From the NCBI GenBank assembly GCA_964444885.1, contig CAYUIZ010000073.1:1-15910 (forward strand): a stretch of 15,910 nucleotides of DNA, read 5' to 3'. This stretch comes from CAYRGQ01 sp964444885 (GTDB taxonomy: Bacteria; Bacteroidota; Bacteroidia; Sphingobacteriales; Sphingobacteriaceae). This document shows positions 6,333-15,910 of the stretch, piece by piece (positions within the stretch are counted from its first letter, which is position 1; every line of letters begins with the position of its first letter). A program made the position numbers and the translations under genes. The notes under the pieces are model-generated. The model ran no database searches, was not told where the DNA came from, and saw nothing but the letters and a program-made list of their open reading frames with translations.

Positions 6333-7418
6333 TTACTCCGATTTTGGGGACGTTTTTTTCTTGGCGCGGGCTAGATCGGCAGCGACCATCTCGCGGCATA
6401 GCGTATCCAGGTCATATTCCGGTACCCAGCCGAGCTGGTTTTTCGCCTTGGTAGCATCGCCAATGAGGAGGTCGACTTCAGTCGGGCGGAAATACGCGGG
6501 ATCGACGGCGAGGACTTCTTTGCCGATCTCCAAGGCATAAGCCGGGTTGCTGCAATGGTGCACAACGCCCTTTTCGTTCACACCTTCGCCTTTGAATTCC
6601 AAGGTGATACCCACTTCGGCAAAAGCCATTTTCACAAAATCGCGCACGGATGTGGTAATGCCTGTGGCAATCACGTAATCCTCGGGTTTGTCTTGTTGCA
6701 GGATCAGCCACATGGCCCGCACGTAGTCCTTGGCATGCCCCCAATCGCGTTGGGCGTCGAGGTTGCCGAGGTACAGCTTGTCCTGTTGGCCCAGGGCAAT
6801 GGCCGCGACGGCACGGGTGATTTTGCGCGTGACGAAGGTTTCGCCCCGCAAGGGCGATTCGTGATTGAACAGGATGCCGTTGCAGGCATACATGCCGTAG
6901 GCTTCACGGTAGTTGACCGTAATCCAGTAAGCGTAGAGTTTGGCAACGGCATAGGGGCTGCGTGGGTAAAAAGGCGTTGATTCCGACTGTGGGACAGCTT
7001 GCACGAGCCCGTATAGTTCCGAGGTTGATGCTTGGTAAATCCGCGTTTTTTGCTCCAGACCGAGTATACGGATGGCTTCCAGCAGACGCAAGGTACCCAA
7101 ACCGTCCGCGTTGGCGGTATATTCCGGGGTTTCAAAACTCACTTTGACGTGGCTCATGGCCGCGAGGTTGTAGATCTCGTCGGGCTGCGTTTCTTGAATG
7201 ATCCGGATCAGGTTGGTGCTGTCGGTCATATCGCCATAGTGCATCTTGAACGTGGTGCGGCCGCTGTGCGGGGCTTGGTAGAGGTGGTCGATGCGTTCGG
7301 TGTTAATGAGCGACGAACGCCTTTTGATACCATGCACCATGTAACCCTTTTCTAAGAGCAATTCGGCGAGGTAGGCTCCGTCTTGGCCATTAACACCCGT
7401 GATTAGCGCTGTTTTCAT
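6333..7418 (-). CDS. gmd: GDP-mannose 4,6-dehydratase
   Basis: 361 residues, short-chain dehydrogenase/reductase superfamily, extended type. It converts GDP-D-mannose to GDP-4-keto-6-deoxy-D-mannose, the first step to GDP-L-fucose. Seen: the nucleotide-binding loop GVNGQDGAYL (8-17), catalytic STSELYG (131-137) and the Y156-xxx-K160 pair in SPYAVAKLYAYW. The GMD-specific block ILFNHESPLRGETFVTRKIT (182-201) is also present. Residues and length are intact. fcl lies 63 bp upstream on the same strand and provides the next enzyme, so the two form a pathway pair; the gap contains a short repetitive sequence. No Shine-Dalgarno is seen; the leader just before ATG is TACTAAACA. A lysine-rich C-terminal tail is normal for the family. 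Confidence 0.97.
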   Translation of the reverse strand: MKTALITGVNGQDGAYLAELLLEKGYMVHGIKRRSSLINTERIDHLYQAPHSGRTTFKMHYGDMTDSTNLIRIIQETQPDEIYNLAAMSHVKVSFETPEYTANADGLGTLRLLEAIRILGLEQKTRIYQASTSELYGLVQAVPQSESTPFYPRSPYAVAKLYAYWITVNYREAYGMYACNGILFNHESPLRGETFVTRKITRAVAAIALGQQDKLYLGNLDAQRDWGHAKDYVRAMWLILQQDKPEDYVIATGITTSVRDFVKMAFAEVGITLEFKGEGVNEKGVVHHCSNPAYALEIGKEVLAVDPAYFRPTEVDLLIGDATKAKNQLGWVPEYDLDTLCREMVAADLARAKKKTSPKSE

Positions 7419-7422
7419 TGTT

Positions 7423-7467
7423 TAGTATGGCGTATTGAGTATAGCGTATTGCGTATTGAGTATTGAG
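7423..7467. repeat. Short GTATTGAGTATTGAG-type repeat between fcl and gmd
   Basis: The gap is built of degenerate units GCGTATTGAGTATA, GCGTATTGC and GTATTGAGTATTGAG (five or six GTAT cores). On the minus strand it reads as repeated CTCAATAC/GCAATAC. Sequences of this type are, to my memory, scattered between Bacteroidota genes. It is inside the presumed fcl-gmd transcript, so it would form part of the gmd leader. Confidence 0.6.
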
Positions 7468-7481
7468 CCTGCCGCAGATCG

Positions 7482-8420
7482 TTACCGCGTGGCATAAGTA
7501 TTTTTGAGAAAATCCTGGTAAGCGGCCGCGATGCCTTCTTCCAAACCGACGGTATGCTTCCAGCCCATAGCATGCAATGTGGAAACGTCCATGAGTTTGC
7601 GCGGGGTGCCGTCCGGTTTGGACCGATCCCATACAACCTCTCCCGGATATTGCACAGTTTTTTTGATCAGCACGGCCAATTCCGCAATCGTCAGATCCTC
7701 GCCCGTGCCGACATTGACTAGCGGGCGCCCGTCGTACTGACGCATCAAAAACAGGCAGGCGTCCGCGGCGTCGTCGGCAAACAGAAATTCCCGCCGTGGC
7801 GTGCCGCTTCCCCATACGGTTACCGAGGGCTCCCCGGCTTCCTTGGCTTCGTGAAACCGGCGGATTAGTGCGGGCAACACATGCGAATTGTCGGGATGGT
7901 AATTGTCGCCGATACCGTACAGGTTGGTCGGCATCACGCTGATGAAATTTCGGCCGTATTGATCGCGGTAGGCTTCGCACAGTTTGATGCCTGCGATCTT
8001 CGCGATGGCGTAGGGTTCATTGGTGGGCTCCAGCGGCCCCGTCAGCAGGGAATCTTCGTGCAGGGGCTGCGGTGCCATTTTGGGATAAATGCAGCTGCTT
8101 CCCAAAAACAACAGCTTCTTGACGCCGTGCTGGTGTGCCGCATGGATGACGTTGTTTTGGATCATCAGGTTCTCGTAGAGAAAATCCGCCCGATACGTGT
8201 TGTTGGCCAGGATACCACCAACTTTGGCGGCAGCGAGGAAGACATATTCGGGTTTTTCGCTTTCGAAAAAGCGTTCCACGGCGTCCTGGCGCCTGAGATC
8301 CAGTGCGGATGAGTCCCGGTGCACGATATGGGTATACCCTTCTTGTTGCAGCTGTCTCAGAATGGCGCTGCCCACCATGCCGCGATGGCCGGCTACGTAT
8401 ATTTTCGCGTTCTTCTCCAT
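7482..8420 (-). CDS. fcl: GDP-L-fucose synthase (GDP-4-keto-6-deoxymannose epimerase/reductase)
   Basis: 312 residues, extended SDR family. It performs the 3,5-epimerisation and NADPH-dependent 4-reduction of the GMD product to GDP-L-fucose. Seen: GHRGMVGSA dinucleotide loop (11-19), catalytic SSCIYP (108-113) and Y137-xxx-K141 in NEPYAIAKIAG, plus conserved H180 in NSHVLP. Length and motifs are normal. It lies 46 bp after the parC stop and 63 bp before gmd, all on the minus strand. I see no terminator after parC, so read-through from parC is possible, although a housekeeping topoisomerase and a sugar-nucleotide pair are not an expected functional unit. The start has an A-rich leader (AAAACAAGC) rather than a Shine-Dalgarno, as common in this phylum. 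Confidence 0.96.
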   Translation of the reverse strand: MEKNAKIYVAGHRGMVGSAILRQLQQEGYTHIVHRDSSALDLRRQDAVERFFESEKPEYVFLAAAKVGGILANNTYRADFLYENLMIQNNVIHAAHQHGVKKLLFLGSSCIYPKMAPQPLHEDSLLTGPLEPTNEPYAIAKIAGIKLCEAYRDQYGRNFISVMPTNLYGIGDNYHPDNSHVLPALIRRFHEAKEAGEPSVTVWGSGTPRREFLFADDAADACLFLMRQYDGRPLVNVGTGEDLTIAELAVLIKKTVQYPGEVVWDRSKPDGTPRKLMDVSTLHAMGWKHTVGLEEGIAAAYQDFLKNTYATR

Positions 8421-8466
8421 GCTTGTTTTGCGTTTGTTTTTCGAGCCTTACCTAGTCAAGCAGGCA

Positions 8467-11298
<2,832 letters not shown>

Positions 11299-11682
11299 GT
11301 AAAATCCTGGGTCATCAATAAAACACACTCGCGGCCGAAACGGGGTAGCCGTGGCGGCGATTGCGTGGCTGTAAAAATACAAAATCTTCCCGACTGTCCG
11401 CTAGACTCGCCGGATTGGGGTGCACGGATTTCCTGCCGTCATCTTGAACGGAGCGCAGCGAAGTGAAAGATCCGTAAAAAGGAGATCCCTCACTCCGTTC
11501 GGGATGACAAAATAGGTGTGATAAAGCGGATTTTTGTTGGTGCCCGGCGGATTTCCTGCTTTTTTTTCAGGGAACCATCCAGTTCGGTTTGATTGTTGCT
11601 ATAGCCATGCACGGCGGGCGGCACATTCCCGACGGGGCGTTCCCCGCTCACCGTTCAGTTGAACAAAAAGACAACAACCTGT
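11299..11682. other. Divergent intergenic region between parC and the CotH gene
   Basis: 384 bp between divergently oriented genes, so it should hold both promoters. The side next to parC has an AT patch reading TATTTTTA on the minus strand (about 11371-11380), one base off TAnnTTTG. The side next to CotH has GATTTTTG (about 11529-11536), also one base off. Neither has a clear -33 element, so I do not call promoters. A long palindrome occupies 11438-11508, and CGGGG-CGTT-CCCCG (11633-11646) is a small hairpin ~40 bp before the CotH start. No gene is seen. Confidence 0.6.
11438..11508. repeat. Long imperfect palindromic intergenic element
   Basis: Outer arms GTCATCTTGAACGGAG (11438-11453) and CTCCGTTCGGGATGAC (11493-11508) pair over all 16 positions, two of them G-U as RNA on the plus strand. 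An inner stem, TGAAAGATC (11464-11472) with GATCCCTCA (11484-11492), has two A-C mismatches on this strand. A 10-base bulge (CGCAGCGAAG) and an 11-base loop complete it. It resembles the GTCATTTCGAACG/GAGCGCAGCGAG class of scattered palindromes I remember from Bacteroidota genomes. No gene overlaps it. Confidence 0.8.
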
Positions 11683-13218
11683 ATGAAACAAAGTAACTTG
11701 CGATTATTCTCCCTCATCTTGTGTTTTACAGCCTTTACTTTTCAGGCTTGTGTAAAGGACGAGGTCGAACCCGGTGAAGAGGGGGATGGACTGGTCTCCT
11801 TTACTTTTTCCAAAACGGTTAACCCAACCCTCGTGTACGATGTCGTCGGGGATATCGTGGGTGATACCATCTACGCATACACCTTGGCGGGTACGAATAT
11901 CACCGCGTTGAGGCCAAAGTTCGAATTGTCTGGCGAAGAGGCGGTCGTCAACGGTGTTGCGCAGGAGAGTGGTGTCAGCACCCAAGATTTTACCCGGTTG
12001 GTTGACTATTCGGTCAAGTTGTTTAACGGAAGTGTTAAAAAATACACCGTCAAGTTTTCGGACACCGGATTGCCGGCGGTTTACGTGTCGACGGGCGGTG
12101 CGCCCATTGTGAACAAAGAGAACTATGTGTCGGGCGAAATGCGGATTGTCCGTGGGTTTGGGAATGAGTCCCTGCATGTCGGCACGCTGGGAATTCGGGG
12201 ACGAGGCAACTCGACCTGGCATATGCCGAAAAAGCCGTATCGGATTCGGCTGGACGAGGGTGACGACCTGCTAGGTATGCCGTCCAACCGGCATTGGGCG
12301 TTGATTGCGAATTACGCCGACCGGTCCTTAATGCGCAACGACGTCGCGTTTGAAATCAGCCGGCGACTCGATATAAAGTACACACCAAGGCAGGTTTACG
12401 TCGATCTGGTTCTCAATGGGGAGTATCTAGGCAATTACAACCTGACCGAGCATATTCGGGAGGGCACCCACCGTGTGGATATTGATGAGGACAATGGCGG
12501 CTATATCCTCGAGGCTGACGGCTATGCCCAGCAAGAGCCGGAGCACTTTTTCACGCCCCGCGGTATGCCTATTACCATCAAGTTTCCGGACGAGGACGAC
12601 ATTACCGGCGATCAGCGTTCGTTTATCACGAGTTATTACAGGGCATTTGAGGAGGCATTGTTTTCCGATGATTTTGGGGGCGAGGACAATAATTACCAGG
12701 AATATTTCGATTTGGAGAGCTTCGTCAATTACTATCTTGCCAACGAACTCGCGGGCAACCCCGACCTGTGGTGGAGCATGCGGATGTACAAGCGCAGCGC
12801 CTCGGATCCCAAAATCTACGTGGGCCCGGTGTGGGATTTTGATTTGGGGTTCAACAACGACAATCGGTTGGGTGATGCACAGAGAAAATCGATGATCGGT
12901 GAGGCTCATGATCCTAAAGTTTGGATTCAGCGAATTTCGACGGATCCAGCCTTCAAAGCGGCGGTCCGCGAGCGCTGGAACGAAGTGAAAGACGCTCAGA
13001 TGGCCTCGATTACCGATTATGTAACGCAACAAGCTTCCAGGCTCCAGCATAGCCAACAGCTTAATTTCAGGCGCTGGCCGATCCTGTCCAATCAAGGCAT
13101 CCACCTCAGTTGGTATGTCGGCAGCACCTTTCAGGATTATACCGATTTTATGAAAGCCTATTTGGAACAACGGATGAGCTGGATGGATGGATATATCAAT
13201 GGCTCGCAGTTTGACTAA
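11683..13218 (+). CDS. CotH kinase family surface lipoprotein
   Basis: 511 residues from ATG 11683; an upstream in-frame TTG at 11659 would add eight polar residues before the signal peptide and is unlikely. MKQSNLRLFSLILCFTAFTF is a signal peptide ending at Cys23 (FQAC), a Bacteroidota-type lipobox. CVKDE just after it fits a K-(D/E)2 lipoprotein export signal, so surface exposure is inferred. Residues ~35-125 look like an Ig-like domain of the DUF5018 kind. The CotH domain follows with RGNSTWHMPKKPYRIRL (174-190), HWALIANYADRSLMRND (204-220), YLGNYNLTEHI (248-258), GGYILEADG (272-280) and GPVWDFDLGFNN (381-392). Family knowledge: CotH proteins have an atypical protein-kinase fold; spore-coat CotH phosphorylates proteins, while Bacteroidota members are poorly studied. 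The DFD motif is the likely metal-binding site. It is 160 bp before the exporter on the same strand, separated by repeats. Confidence 0.92.
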   Translation: MKQSNLRLFSLILCFTAFTFQACVKDEVEPGEEGDGLVSFTFSKTVNPTLVYDVVGDIVGDTIYAYTLAGTNITALRPKFELSGEEAVVNGVAQESGVSTQDFTRLVDYSVKLFNGSVKKYTVKFSDTGLPAVYVSTGGAPIVNKENYVSGEMRIVRGFGNESLHVGTLGIRGRGNSTWHMPKKPYRIRLDEGDDLLGMPSNRHWALIANYADRSLMRNDVAFEISRRLDIKYTPRQVYVDLVLNGEYLGNYNLTEHIREGTHRVDIDEDNGGYILEADGYAQQEPEHFFTPRGMPITIKFPDEDDITGDQRSFITSYYRAFEEALFSDDFGGEDNNYQEYFDLESFVNYYLANELAGNPDLWWSMRMYKRSASDPKIYVGPVWDFDLGFNNDNRLGDAQRKSMIGEAHDPKVWIQRISTDPAFKAAVRERWNEVKDAQMASITDYVTQQASRLQHSQQLNFRRWPILSNQGIHLSWYVGSTFQDYTDFMKAYLEQRMSWMDGYINGSQFD

Positions 13219-13293
13219 GCGTGTGGTCTCCCGAATTGCTCAGACTAAACCTTCGTCGCCGGAGGTCGTTTAAGTAAAGGACCGTGGCATAGG

Positions 13294-13381
13294 CCGGCAA
13301 CACGGTAATATCCAACAATGGCGCGAGTTTGCAACTCGTGCCAACAATCTTAGTCCGGCAACACGGTTATATCACACAATG
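13294..13381 (+). repeat. Duplicated 27-bp unit flanking a hairpin, upstream of the exporter gene
   Basis: Two 27-bp copies, 13294-13320 and 13355-13381, match at 24 positions. Both begin CCGGCAACACGGT and end CAATG, and they start 61 bp apart. The terminal ATG of the second copy is the start codon of the ABC exporter; the ATG of the first copy is out of frame with it. Confidence 0.8.
13316..13342 (+). repeat. Hairpin repeat, copy 2
   Basis: GGCGCGAGTT-TGC-AACTCGTGCC (13320-13342) is a 10-bp stem with one G-T pair and a 3-base loop. Bases 13316-13341 are identical, as reverse complement, to 5230-5255. It lies between the two 27-bp units, 98 bp after the CotH stop. It may end the CotH transcript or sit in the exporter leader. 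Confidence 0.8.
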
Positions 13382-15151
13382 AAGATCCTCTGGAAATACT
13401 TATACCCCCATCGAAAATACATTTTCATCGCGCTGGCGCTAGCGGCCACCGCACAATTATTGAGCATGATCGATCCCATCATTTTCGGGAAGATCATTGA
13501 CGACTATGCGAATAATACAGCGGGACGCAGCCAGTCCGAGCTGGTCAACGGTGTGTTGTTTTGGTTGGGGGTTGCGGTGGGTATCGCGATCCTTGCCCGG
13601 CTAGCCCGGGCGTTCCAGGATTACGTAATGCGGTTGGCCGTACAACGCTTCGGCATGCAGATTTTCAACGATGGGCTAAAGCAGACATTGCGCTTGTCAT
13701 TCCAGGAATATGAGGAGCAGCGCAGCGGCGAGACGCTCGCCGTGTTGCAGAAGGTGCGCACGGATACCGAGCGGTTTATCAGCTCATTCATCAACATCCT
13801 GTTTTCTTCGCTGGTCGGGTTCGGGTTCTTGATCTGGTATTCGGTGACGAAACATTGGGCGATGATTCCCATCTTCCTGATCGGATTTGTGGTAATCGGG
13901 TCGATTACCGGCGTGTTGAGCCGGAAGATCAAGACGGTACAGCGACGTATCAACCGGGAGACGACGCAGATGTCAGGCATCATCACGGAGTCCCTCCGCA
14001 ATATTGAACTGGTCAAGAGCCTTGGCCTTACCTACCCCGAAGTGCGACGCATGCGGGTGCATACCCAGGCGATTTTCGATTTGGAGATGTCCAAAACACG
14101 GCAGGTACGCTTTCTGTCGTTTTTGCAAGGCACCACGCTCAATCTGCTGCGGCAGTCGGTTCTCTTTGCGTTGTTGTGGCTCATTTTTCGCGATGCACTC
14201 ACGCCCGGCGAACTGATTGCCATGCAATTTATTTCGACATCTATTTTTATGCCGCTGCAGGACGTCGGTAGCATTATTATCCACTACCGGGAGGCGGAAT
14301 CGTCGCTTACGATGTTTGACAAACTCATGAAAAAGCCCATCGAGCGGCGCCCTGAGAACCCGAGGGAGCTCGGGTCGCTCAGCGAGATCGTGTTTGACCG
14401 GGTAGTATTCCGCCACAAGACGGCGACCTACAACGCAATCGACGACATTTCGATTAAGGTGGGCTCGGGCGAAACGGTCGCATTCGTCGGGCCTTCCGGA
14501 TCCGGGAAATCAACGCTGGTCAAATTGCTGGTAGGCCTATACCGGCCTGTCGCCGGGCGGGTACTGTTTAACGGAATCGGTGCAGAAGACATTCGCTATA
14601 ACGAGATGCGCAGACAGATCGGATTCGTCACCCAAGACACCCAGCTTTTTGCCGGAACCATCCGCGACAACCTCGCCTTCGTGAAGTCGGATGCGACAGA
14701 CGAGGAGATTTTGGAAGCCCTGCACAAAGCGAGTTGCGAAGGCTTGCTGGCGCGGAGCGAGAAAGGCATCGATACGATGCTCGGCGAAGGGGGGCTGAAG
14801 CTGTCGGGTGGCGAAAAGCAACGTATATCCATTGCGCGGGCGCTGATCCGGCAACCTCGCCTGTTAATTTTCGATGAGGCTACCAGTGCGTTGGATTCGC
14901 TGACCGAAGAAACGATCACGCAAACCGTCCGGGAGATTTCCGGGCGCAAGGAACAGATTACCATTCTCATTGCCCACCGCCTGTCCACGGTGATGCACGC
15001 CGACCGGATTGTTGTTTTGGAAAAAGGGCGTATCGCCGAAGAGGGCACGCACGACGAGTTGGTAGAGGCCAGAGGCCTATACTACGCCATGTGGCGCCAA
15101 CAAATCGGTGAGCGCCGGGAAGAAGTGTGGGAATCGGACCCCATGGGGTAG
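13379..15151 (+). CDS. ABC exporter half-transporter (MsbA/MDR-like, fused permease and ATPase)
   Basis: 590 residues. An N-terminal exporter-type transmembrane domain (about 1-320, six hydrophobic helices, roughly at 16-36, 55-75, 130-152, 158-182, 250-270 and 275-298) is fused to an ATPase. ATPase motifs are complete: Walker A GPSGSGKST (371-379, K377), Q-loop Q419, signature LSGGE (475-479), Walker B LLIFDE (495-500, E500) and H-loop H533. Family knowledge: such half-transporters act as homodimers in the inner membrane and export lipids, drugs or peptides. The substrate is not readable; the absence of a C39 peptidase domain makes bacteriocin processing unlikely. A second half-transporter is not adjacent, which favours a homodimer. 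ATG 13379 is the first in-frame start. No Shine-Dalgarno is present, and the start codon lies inside a repeated unit. Confidence 0.94.
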   Translation: MKILWKYLYPHRKYIFIALALAATAQLLSMIDPIIFGKIIDDYANNTAGRSQSELVNGVLFWLGVAVGIAILARLARAFQDYVMRLAVQRFGMQIFNDGLKQTLRLSFQEYEEQRSGETLAVLQKVRTDTERFISSFINILFSSLVGFGFLIWYSVTKHWAMIPIFLIGFVVIGSITGVLSRKIKTVQRRINRETTQMSGIITESLRNIELVKSLGLTYPEVRRMRVHTQAIFDLEMSKTRQVRFLSFLQGTTLNLLRQSVLFALLWLIFRDALTPGELIAMQFISTSIFMPLQDVGSIIIHYREAESSLTMFDKLMKKPIERRPENPRELGSLSEIVFDRVVFRHKTATYNAIDDISIKVGSGETVAFVGPSGSGKSTLVKLLVGLYRPVAGRVLFNGIGAEDIRYNEMRRQIGFVTQDTQLFAGTIRDNLAFVKSDATDEEILEALHKASCEGLLARSEKGIDTMLGEGGLKLSGGEKQRISIARALIRQPRLLIFDEATSALDSLTEETITQTVREISGRKEQITILIAHRLSTVMHADRIVVLEKGRIAEEGTHDELVEARGLYYAMWRQQIGERREEVWESDPMG

Positions 15152-15203
15152 GGGCTAATCTTTCAGATACCCAAACTTACCCAGATTAACGTCCTCGAAA
15201 GTC

Positions 15204-15470
15204 CAATCGCAAGGCTTATTACATCCGGCTTACCTGCCGGCCGCAGTCGGACAAACGCGGATGATTGGGAGTTATCCAGCCCCTACAGGCAAGCCAGGGC
15301 ACAGGAACACGGATGCCGCCTATTTCACAGCAGCGGGGAAGACCGGGGCCAGCGCGACAGGGCTGCCTTGAAATCGGCGAAGCGCTTTGGTTACTTTGTC
15401 GCCACAAAGTAACGAGGCCGTCCGCCGGTGAGGACGGAAAGGCTGTGCGGCGCGGCTATTCGTATGGAAT
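15204..15470. repeat. Structured tandem element, copy 1 (short form)
   Basis: Runs from CAATCGCAAGGCTTATTAC to CGTATGGAAT. It contains the perfect palindrome GTTACTTTGT-CGCC-ACAAAGTAAC (15390-15413) and, 4 bp on, CCGTCC-GCCGGTGA-GGACGG (15418-15437). Compared with copy 2 it lacks 124 bp at GGGGC (around 15347). Confidence 0.85.
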
Positions 15471-15510
15471 GCCCTCTACACCTCAGTTCGACTTGCCGTA
15501 TGGCGCGATT

Positions 15511-15910
15511 CAATTCGCAAGGCTTATTACATCCGGCTTACCTGCCGGCCGCAGTCGGTCAAACGTGGGCGATTGGGTGCTATCCAGCCCCTATAGTCAA
15601 GCCAGGGCACAGGAACACGGATGCCGCCTATTTCACAGCAGCGGGAAAAGACCGGGGCATAACGGGAGGCTGTGCGCGGGATTGCCCATTGTCCAATTTA
15701 GCAAGACCGTGGGCAAGCGGGGCATGGCCTGGCGGGGAGGTTTTGCCAAGGGCTCGAGTTATGGCCCGGTCGAGCGTGGGGCCAGCGCGACTGGCTGCCT
15801 TGAAATCGGCGAAGCGCTTTGGTTACTTTGTCGCCACAAAGTAACGAGGCCGTCCGCCGGTGAGGACGGAAAGGCTGTGCGCCGCGGCCATTTGTATGGA
15901 ATACTTCCTA
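15511..15910. repeat. Structured tandem element, copy 2 (long form)
   Basis: Same orientation as copy 1. The left part is offset by 308 bp and the right part by 432 bp, because of an extra 124 bp between GGGGC at 15654-15658 and GGGGC at 15778-15782. The left part differs from copy 1 at about ten of ~145 positions and the right part at about five of ~120, by eye. The 24-bp palindrome is unchanged (15822-15845). Similarity to copy 1 ends near 15900, so the right edge appears to be inside the window. Confidence 0.85.

Larger units (their letters stand above)
15152..15910. other. Gene-free right end holding a tandem repeat element
   Basis: 759 bp with no credible gene. Apparent frames inside it cross both repeat copies, whose differences include one-base and 124-bp indels, so no reading frame is preserved. 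Nearly all of 15204-15910 belongs to the two copies listed separately; 15471-15511 is spacer. I see no clear intrinsic terminator directly after the exporter stop. Confidence 0.7.

Noticed and set aside
11299..11382. N-terminal 28-residue extension of ParC
   Set aside because: No family similarity, and the ATG at 11298 has AGGA at proper distance and gives the usual acidic N-terminus.
13232..13243. 12-bp match CGAATTGCTCAG at 5272-5283 and 13232-13243 near the two hairpin copies
   Set aside because: A 12-mer match is expected several times by chance in a window this size, and spacing and orientation relative to the hairpins differ.
15428..15844. Plus-strand 138-codon frame in the right-end repeat
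   Set aside because: It runs across the junction of two repeat copies, and the same sequence in copy 1 is in another frame and lacks 124 bp, so the frame is not conserved.

Overview
The window reads as a chromosomal segment of a Bacteroidota bacterium, most likely family Sphingobacteriaceae. The clues are: a topoisomerase IV A subunit of Bacteroidota type, a CotH-domain lipoprotein with an Ig-like N-terminal domain, a four-helix-bundle 'suffix' protein, starts that usually lack a Shine-Dalgarno but have A-rich leaders, and one good match to the Bacteroidota -7 box (TAnnTTTG). The DNA is fairly GC-rich for that family, so a Parapedobacter-like genus is plausible but not shown.

Layout. 112-1305 (+) is a secreted FG-GAP/VCBS beta-propeller protein. 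It converges with a membrane-anchored metallophosphoesterase (1320-2582, -), and a small palindrome between them may end both transcripts. hemH (ferrochelatase, 2700-3728, -) and a four-helix-bundle protein (3921-4490, -) follow. About 0.8 kb without genes (4491-5284) then holds two long diverged GC-rich repeat copies and one deleted remnant. The next block reads leftward as parC (8467-11298), fcl (7482-8420), gmd (6333-7418) and an L-threonine aldolase-type PLP enzyme (5285-6322). To the right lie a CotH-family surface lipoprotein (11683-13218, +) and an MsbA-like ABC exporter half-transporter (13379-15151, +). The last 0.76 kb has no gene and contains two tandem copies of a structured repeat.

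How the genes work together. gmd and fcl make the complete two-step route from GDP-D-mannose to GDP-L-fucose; no glycosyltransferase is in view, so the pathway probably supplies fucose to glycans encoded elsewhere. The close threonine aldolase gene may be co-transcribed with them. hemH is the last step of haem synthesis. The parE partner of parC is not in the window.

I do not see a defence system, CRISPR array, transposase, integrase, tRNA or rRNA. The unusual content is in the gaps, which carry several repeat families: GC-rich tandem copies, a hairpin found twice in inverted orientation, a folded-back palindrome near 11.45 kb, a short TATTG-type repeat between fcl and gmd, and a ~300-430 bp tandem element at the right end. 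Two protein details also merit a look: the extreme C-terminus of ParC resembles a sliding-clamp-binding peptide, and the ferrochelatase has a cysteine cluster where some relatives hold an internal [2Fe-2S] cluster.
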